Source: Pseudarthrobacter sp. (GTDB lineage: Bacteria > Actinomycetota > Actinomycetes > Actinomycetales > Micrococcaceae). From it: DNA of 5,764 nt. The stretch lies in NCBI GenBank assembly GCA_013362385.1, contig JABFWC010000120.1, forward strand, positions 1-5,764, given 5' to 3'. Positions 1 to 5,764 of the stretch are shown one piece after another. The notes under the pieces are model-generated. The model worked only from the letters and a program-made list of their open reading frames with translations. It was not told where the DNA came from and searched no databases. The position numbers and the translations under genes are program-made. Positions within the stretch are counted from its first letter, which is position 1, and each line of letters starts with the position of its first letter.

Positions 1-356
1 GGCAGCCCTCATACCCAAGCACCCCTGCACCGACCACCACCAGCAAGCCGCGGGCCACGCAGCCCGCCCCGGCGCAGCCGGACCCCGGCACGTCCACGGA
101 GCCGAGCACCGACGCCACCCCGACGGGCCCCGCCACGTCCGCGACGGAACAGGCGCCCACGTCCGCTGCACCGTCGTCGGAATCCAACTGGAACAAACCC
201 GTCACCAGGACTCCCAGCCAGGCCGGCGGCCTGGCCCGCTCCGGCGGTTCCGGCAGCGGTGCCCCCAGCCTGGCCGTCCCCGCCGGGATCCTGCTGGTCA
301 GCCTGTCCGCGGGCACGTTCGCCTGGTGGGGCAGGAACCGGCTACGGTCGCACTAA
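1..356 (+). CDS. C-terminal end of a membrane-anchored surface protein with Pro/Thr/Ser-rich stalk (partial)
   Basis: Only the last 117 residues are present; the reading frame is open from base 3 and ends at a TAA (354-356). About 75 residues are dominated by Pro, Thr, Ser and Ala (for example PSTPAPTTTSKPRATQPAPA). A Gly/Ser-rich hinge (GGSGSGAPS) follows, then one hydrophobic segment of about 20 residues (LAVPAGILLVSLSAGTFAWW), and the protein ends in a basic tail, GRNRLRSH. This is the usual end of an actinobacterial exported protein: an extracellular domain, a flexible wall-spanning stalk, one membrane anchor and a positively charged cytoplasmic end. No LPxTG sortase signal is visible. 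The functional domain lies left of the window, so the product cannot be named. The frame is supported by the stalk-anchor-tail order and the stop just before the ligase gene. Confidence 0.72.
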   Translation, partial: QPSYPSTPAPTTTSKPRATQPAPAQPDPGTSTEPSTDATPTGPATSATEQAPTSAAPSSESNWNKPVTRTPSQAGGLARSGGSGSGAPSLAVPAGILLVSLSAGTFAWWGRNRLRSH

Positions 357-3568
<3,212 letters not shown>

Positions 3569-3580
3569 CCGGGCGCCCGG
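3569..3580. repeat. perfect 12-bp palindrome after the phosphatase stop
   Basis: CCGGGCGCCCGG begins on the base after the TGA stop. It is fully self-complementary but leaves at most a very small loop, and no T-run follows. An alternative stem pairs GACCGG (3567-3572) with CCGGTC (3588-3593) around a 15-base loop. It could be a protein-binding site, part of a transcript 3' end, or chance in GC-rich DNA. Confidence 0.35.
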
Positions 3581-3618
3581 CCCTGAACCGGTCTGACGGG
3601 AGCGCCGGGGCAGAACAG

Positions 3619-3691
3619 CACTGGACAACGCGGAACTGACAAGGCGTCACTGGACAACGCGGCACCGGACAAGTCGGTACTGACAAGGCGG
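3619..3691. repeat. tandem array of five 14/15-bp repeats
   Basis: Five adjoining units share the core ACTGGACAAGGCGG. They are CACTGGACAACGCGG (3619-3633), AACTGACAAGGCGT (3634-3647), CACTGGACAACGCGG (3648-3662), CACCGGACAAGTCGG (3663-3677) and TACTGACAAGGCGG (3678-3691). Units 1 and 3 are identical over 15 bases, and units 2 and 5 share 12 consecutive bases. Units 2 and 5 lack one G, giving 14 rather than 15 bases, so a coding frame would not be kept. A possible decayed copy, GTCTGACGGGAGCG, lies at 3591-3604. The array sits in the spacer between the ligA-phosphatase operon and the acetyltransferase gene. Its function is unknown; it may be direct-repeat binding sites or a small minisatellite made by slippage. 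Confidence 0.75.
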
Positions 3692-3715
3692 ACGGACCGC
3701 GCCGTCCTGTTGTTG
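3690..3715 (+). terminator. probable intrinsic terminator of the ligA-phosphatase operon
   Basis: GGACGG (3690-3695) pairs perfectly with CCGTCC (3702-3707) across a 6-base loop (ACCGCG). The T-rich tail TGTTGTTG (3708-3715) follows directly. The hairpin lies about 120 bp after the phosphatase stop and before the acetyltransferase promoter, which suits an operon end. The stem is short and the T tract is interrupted, as is common in high-GC actinobacteria. Confidence 0.45.
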
Positions 3716-3776
3716 CGGGACTGATAGTTCGGTCACGGAAAGGGCCGTTTGCCGCTGCGGGGGCAGGAAGCGCGAC

Positions 3777-3788
3777 TACCATTGACTG
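3777..3788 (+). promoter_or_regulatory. -10 element of a leaderless promoter for the acetyltransferase gene
   Basis: TACCAT (3777-3782) matches the actinobacterial -10 consensus TAnnnT. Six bases separate it from the GTG at 3789, so transcription would begin at the start codon. An in-frame TGA at 3783-3785 rules out a longer protein starting upstream at a standard start codon. The only purine-rich stretch (AGGAAG, 3765-3770) is too far away to serve as ribosome binding site. No clear -35 is seen, which is common for this class. Confidence 0.55.
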
Positions 3789-4292
3789 GTGCAGCCGCAG
3801 ATCACCATCCGTCCCGCCGTCGAGGCCGACTTCGGAGCCGTCGCCCGCATCACCCGCGACTCCTACCTTTCCGCCGGTTACTTCGACGACGCCACGCACC
3901 CCTACATGGTGAAGATCATGGACGTGGCCGCCCGCGCGGCACACGCCACCATCTGGGTAGCCGAACGGGACGGCGCCATCATCGGCTCGGTGACGCTGGC
4001 CCTTGCCGGCGAGCCGTACGCTGACATCGCCCTGCCGGACGAGCTCGAATTCCGGATGCTGGTAGTGGACCCCGCGGTCCAGCGCAGCGGTGCAGGCCTT
4101 GCGATGGTGGATGCCATCCTCAGCTACGCGAAGACCCTTCCCGGCATCCGCGCAGTATCCCTCACTACAGGCAAGGCCTGGGAGAGCGCGCACGGGCTGT
4201 ACCGCAAGACGGGTTTCCAGCGGGTGCCCCACCGCGACTGGTTCGTCCCCGGAACCGACACAAAACTGTTGGTTTACCGGCGCGACCTCTAG
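3789..4292 (+). CDS. GNAT-family N-acetyltransferase
   Basis: The 167-residue protein is a single GNAT domain, which transfers an acetyl group from acetyl-CoA to an amine. It opens with the typical first strand ITIRPAVEADFGAVARI (5-21). Motif D/A strands follow (IWVAERDGAIIGSVTLAL, 55-72), then the acetyl-CoA pyrophosphate loop FRMLVVDPAVQRSGAG (88-103), where QRSGAG fits Q/RxxGxG/A. Motif B comes late, with A134-HGLYRKTGFQRV (134-146). The pattern resembles small-molecule or antibiotic-type acetyltransferases, but the substrate cannot be predicted. The GTG start is fixed by an in-frame TGA two codons upstream and by the -10 box spacing, so translation is probably leaderless. Another gene in the same direction begins 47 bp downstream. 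No membrane segment or signal peptide is seen. Confidence 0.9.
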   Translation: MQPQITIRPAVEADFGAVARITRDSYLSAGYFDDATHPYMVKIMDVAARAAHATIWVAERDGAIIGSVTLALAGEPYADIALPDELEFRMLVVDPAVQRSGAGLAMVDAILSYAKTLPGIRAVSLTTGKAWESAHGLYRKTGFQRVPHRDWFVPGTDTKLLVYRRDL

Positions 4293-4298
4293 CGGGCC

Positions 4299-4304
4299 TA
4301 CAGT
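4299..4304 (+). promoter_or_regulatory. candidate -10 element for the RidA-family gene
   Basis: TACAGT fits TAnnnT and lies just after the acetyltransferase stop codon. Transcription would start near 4311 and give a leader of about 29 bases containing the GAAAGG ribosome binding site. No convincing -35 is present at standard spacing. The gene may instead be read through from the acetyltransferase promoter. Confidence 0.33.
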
Positions 4305-4326
4305 GGTGGCGACCCATTCCAGCTTT

Positions 4327-4332
4327 GAAAGG
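4327..4332 (+). promoter_or_regulatory. ribosome binding site of the RidA-family gene
   Basis: GAAAGG lies 7 bases before the ATG at 4340. This spacing selects that ATG over the in-frame TTG at 4325, which would place the purine-rich site inside the coding region. Confidence 0.7.
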
Positions 4333-4339
4333 CCCACCC

Positions 4340-4720
4340 ATGCGCAAAACCTTCGGTACCGGCTCCGTCTGGGAACAGACCCTCGGCTACTCCCGCGCCG
4401 TCCAGGTGGACAACACCCTCTACATCTCGGCCACCGCCGCCAGCGGTGATGACGGCATCGTCGGCGATGACTTCTACACCCAGACCCAGTACATCCTGCA
4501 GAAGCTCGGCAAGGTCCTCGCCGATGCCGGGTTCGGCTACGAGGACGTGGTGCAGTCCAAGCTGTACCTGACGGACATCAGCAAGTGGGAGGAAGCAGGC
4601 AAGGCCCACGGCGAGGTGTTCGGCGAGATCCGCCCCACCCTCTCCCTGGTGCACGTTTTGCCGTTCCTGGACCCGAAGATGCTCGTCGAGATCGAGCTCG
4701 TCGCCCGGAAGAGCGAGTAA
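4340..4720 (+). CDS. RidA/YjgF/YER057c/UK114-family protein lacking the usual catalytic arginine
   Basis: The protein has 126 residues, the normal size for this trimeric cytoplasmic family. Classical RidA hydrolyses reactive enamine/imine intermediates. Visible family features are GYSRAVQVDNTLYISATAA (16-34), the helix QTQYILQKLGKVLADAGFGYEDVV (48-71), KLYLTDISKWEEAGKAHGEVFG (74-95), and the end IRPTLSLV...LDPKMLVEIELVA (97-122). Lining up VEIE with the family's LVEIEAIA puts Ser102 where E. coli RidA has Arg105, the residue that binds the substrate carboxylate. The GYSRAV start, HGEVFGxIRP and DPxMLVEIE are typical of a divergent RidA-like group, so imine deaminase activity should not be assumed. 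A good ribosome binding site (4327-4332) sets the start. The gene follows the acetyltransferase and converges on the response regulator. Confidence 0.9.
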   Translation: MRKTFGTGSVWEQTLGYSRAVQVDNTLYISATAASGDDGIVGDDFYTQTQYILQKLGKVLADAGFGYEDVVQSKLYLTDISKWEEAGKAHGEVFGEIRPTLSLVHVLPFLDPKMLVEIELVARKSE

Positions 4721-4746
4721 CTTTCCGCCATCTGGCTGGCCCGGCG

Positions 4747-5409
4747 CTACCTGCCCGGCAGGCCGTAGCGGTGTTCCGGCCTGCCCGTGGTTCCGTAGCG
4801 CAGCTGGATGTCCACCGCGCCGTCGTCCGCCAGGGAGGACAGGTAGCGCTGCGCGGTGGCCCGGGAGACGCCCACGCGGGCGGCGACTTCGGCAGCTGAG
4901 TACTGCTCGCCCGGGGCCAGGGACTCCAGCACCGCCGCTTCGGTTGCCGAGCGGGGTTTCGACGACGGCGCCGCGTCGCCGGGAATCAGCGACCGTTTGG
5001 CACGTTCCACCGCCTCCTGGTCCAGCGCCCCCGGCTGGCCCAGGAGGCGCCGGTACCGGGCGTAGGAGCGCAGCTGCTGCGACAGCGACTCCGCGGTGAA
5101 CGGCTTCAGCAGGTAGCCCAGGGCGCCGCGGCGGAACGCCACCCGGACGGAGGCGGCATCGGAGGCCGCGCTGAGGATGATGGTGTCTACATCCAGCTGC
5201 TGCAGCAGGTCCTGCCCGGACGCGTCCGGCAGGTACACGTCAAGCAGCACCACGTCCGGGCGCAGGCTGTGGATCGCCTGCAGCGCCAGGGACGCCGTGC
5301 CGACGGGGGACAAGGCCAGGAACCCTGCCACCGAGTCGACGTAGGCCGCGTGCAGCTTGGCCACGTGGAAGTCGTCATCGACGATCAGGACCCGAAAATC
5401 GTCAGCCAT
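4747..5409 (-). CDS. CitB/DcuR-type response regulator
   Basis: This is a 220-residue transcription regulator. The N-terminal receiver (about 5-120) has the acidic pair D11/D12 in VLIVDDDF, the phosphorylation site D57 in VVLLDVYLPDASG, S80 in IILSAAS and K102 in YLLKPF. A linker follows (about 121-155), then a C-terminal helix-turn-helix of the CitB type (YSAAEVAARVGVSRATAQRYLSSL, 170-193) with an end strand rich in basic residues. Length and layout match the CitB/DcuR/MalR group, which normally pairs with PAS-containing kinases sensing citrate, malate, fumarate or similar acids. Two ATGs compete: 5415 and 5409. The GGAAAGG at 5416-5422 touches the first but is 6 bases from the second, so the start at 5409 is preferred. 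It overlaps the kinase gene by 8 bases, indicating translational coupling. The inducing ligand and target genes cannot be seen here. Confidence 0.92.
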   Translation of the reverse strand: MADDFRVLIVDDDFHVAKLHAAYVDSVAGFLALSPVGTASLALQAIHSLRPDVVLLDVYLPDASGQDLLQQLDVDTIILSAASDAASVRVAFRRGALGYLLKPFTAESLSQQLRSYARYRRLLGQPGALDQEAVERAKRSLIPGDAAPSSKPRSATEAAVLESLAPGEQYSAAEVAARVGVSRATAQRYLSSLADDGAVDIQLRYGTTGRPEHRYGLPGR

Positions 5410-5764
5410 TCCCATCCTTTCCGGCTTCCCCCAAAATCTTGGCGGCGCCGCTTCCCGCCGTTGTCTGCGGGAGCGTGGCCATGAACACCGCTCCCGGTCC
5501 GCCCCTGGTTCCGCGCTCAAGCACCTTGACTTCCCCGCCGCGGCGGCGGGCCAGCTGGCGCGCCAGGGCCAGTCCGAAGCCTTGCCCGCCGCCGGCCCGA
5601 TTGTTCCGGGCAAGCGCGCCGGAGGCAGTGGTGAACCCTTCGGCAAAAACGCCCTCCGGGTCAGTCCCCTCGGGCAGGCCGTCACCCGAGTCCGCCACCA
5701 CCACGTGCAGCGTGCCGCCCTCGTCGCCCGGCTCATCCAGCACCTCAAGCTCAACCCAGCGGTC
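5402..5764 (-). CDS. sensor histidine kinase, C-terminal ATP-binding part (partial)
   Basis: Only the last 120 residues are inside the window; the frame stays open to base 5764. They form the end of a HATPase_c domain: the G1 box VVVADSGDGLPEG, an F-box-like VFAEGFTT, and the G2 box GGGQGFGLALARQLARRRGGEV, followed by the last strand AVFMATLP and a tail of about 20 residues of unclear role. DRWVELEVLDEPG at the left of the fragment is the strand that follows the N box in CitA/DcuS-like kinases. The protein would autophosphorylate on a histidine beyond the edge and pass the phosphate to D57 of the regulator encoded next. Its sensor and membrane segments are not visible, so the signal is unknown. 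The gene's stop overlaps the regulator's start by 8 bases. Confidence 0.9.
   Translation of the reverse strand, partial: DRWVELEVLDEPGDEGGTLHVVVADSGDGLPEGTDPEGVFAEGFTTASGALARNNRAGGGQGFGLALARQLARRRGGEVKVLERGTRGGPGAVFMATLPQTTAGSGAAKILGEAGKDGNG
5416..5422 (-). promoter_or_regulatory. ribosome binding site of the response regulator, inside the kinase gene
   Basis: On the minus strand GGAAAGG lies 6 bases before the ATG at 5409 and directly beside an alternative ATG at 5415. It therefore supports the downstream ATG. Being within the kinase coding sequence, it implies both proteins are made from one mRNA. Confidence 0.65.

Noticed and set aside
1..356. Sortase-anchored (LPxTG) protein
   Set aside because: The stalk, hydrophobic segment and basic tail resemble a sortase substrate, but no LPxTG-like pentapeptide precedes the membrane segment, so a plain transmembrane anchor is the safer reading.
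3619..3691. CRISPR array
   Set aside because: The units are 14/15 bp and directly adjoining, with no unique spacers and no cas genes in view.
4325..4339. TTG start for the RidA-like gene
   Set aside because: It would put the GAAAGG ribosome binding site inside the coding region. The ATG at 4340 is 7 bases from that site and gives the family's usual N-terminus.
5410..5754. A longer response regulator starting far upstream, giving 335 residues
   Set aside because: The extra N-terminal part is the kinase coding sequence read in another frame. The receiver domain begins right after the ATG at 5409, which has a well-spaced ribosome binding site.

Overview
The base composition is very GC-rich and the codons end mostly in G or C. 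The DNA ligase is of actinobacterial type and carries a lysine-, tyrosine- and serine-rich insertion that I associate with Micrococcaceae (Arthrobacter/Pseudarthrobacter). The window therefore looks like ordinary chromosomal DNA of a high-GC actinobacterium, most likely an Arthrobacter relative. The genus is inferred from remembered family features, not from a search.

Layout, left to right. Bases 1-356 hold the C-terminal end of a surface protein: a Pro/Thr/Ser/Ala-rich stalk, one membrane segment and a short basic tail. A possible terminator hairpin (362-382) and a weak promoter candidate then precede ligA (420-2762, + strand), the NAD+-dependent DNA ligase. It overlaps by 4 bases (ATGA) an inositol monophosphatase-superfamily phosphatase (2759-3568), so the two probably form one transcription and translation unit. 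The following 220-bp spacer (3569-3788) holds a perfect 12-bp palindrome, a five-unit tandem array of 14/15-bp repeats (3619-3691), and a hairpin with a T-rich tail that probably ends the ligA operon. The spacer ends in a leaderless promoter for a GNAT N-acetyltransferase (3789-4292). A RidA/YjgF-family protein (4340-4720) follows with its own clear ribosome binding site.

The right end is on the minus strand and converges on the RidA gene with only 26 bp between stop codons. It encodes a two-component system: the end of a sensor histidine kinase (5402-5764, cut by the window edge), overlapping by 8 bases a CitB/DcuR-type response regulator (4747-5409). Kinases and regulators of this type usually sense extracellular di- or tricarboxylates and control their transporters. 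Any such target genes would lie outside the window.

Most of the window is housekeeping or common accessory content. I found no convincing new multi-gene system. The observations most worth a second look are the tandem repeat array after the phosphatase gene, the RidA paralogue that lacks the usual catalytic arginine, and the tight coupling of an NAD+-consuming ligase to a phosphatase of uncertain substrate.
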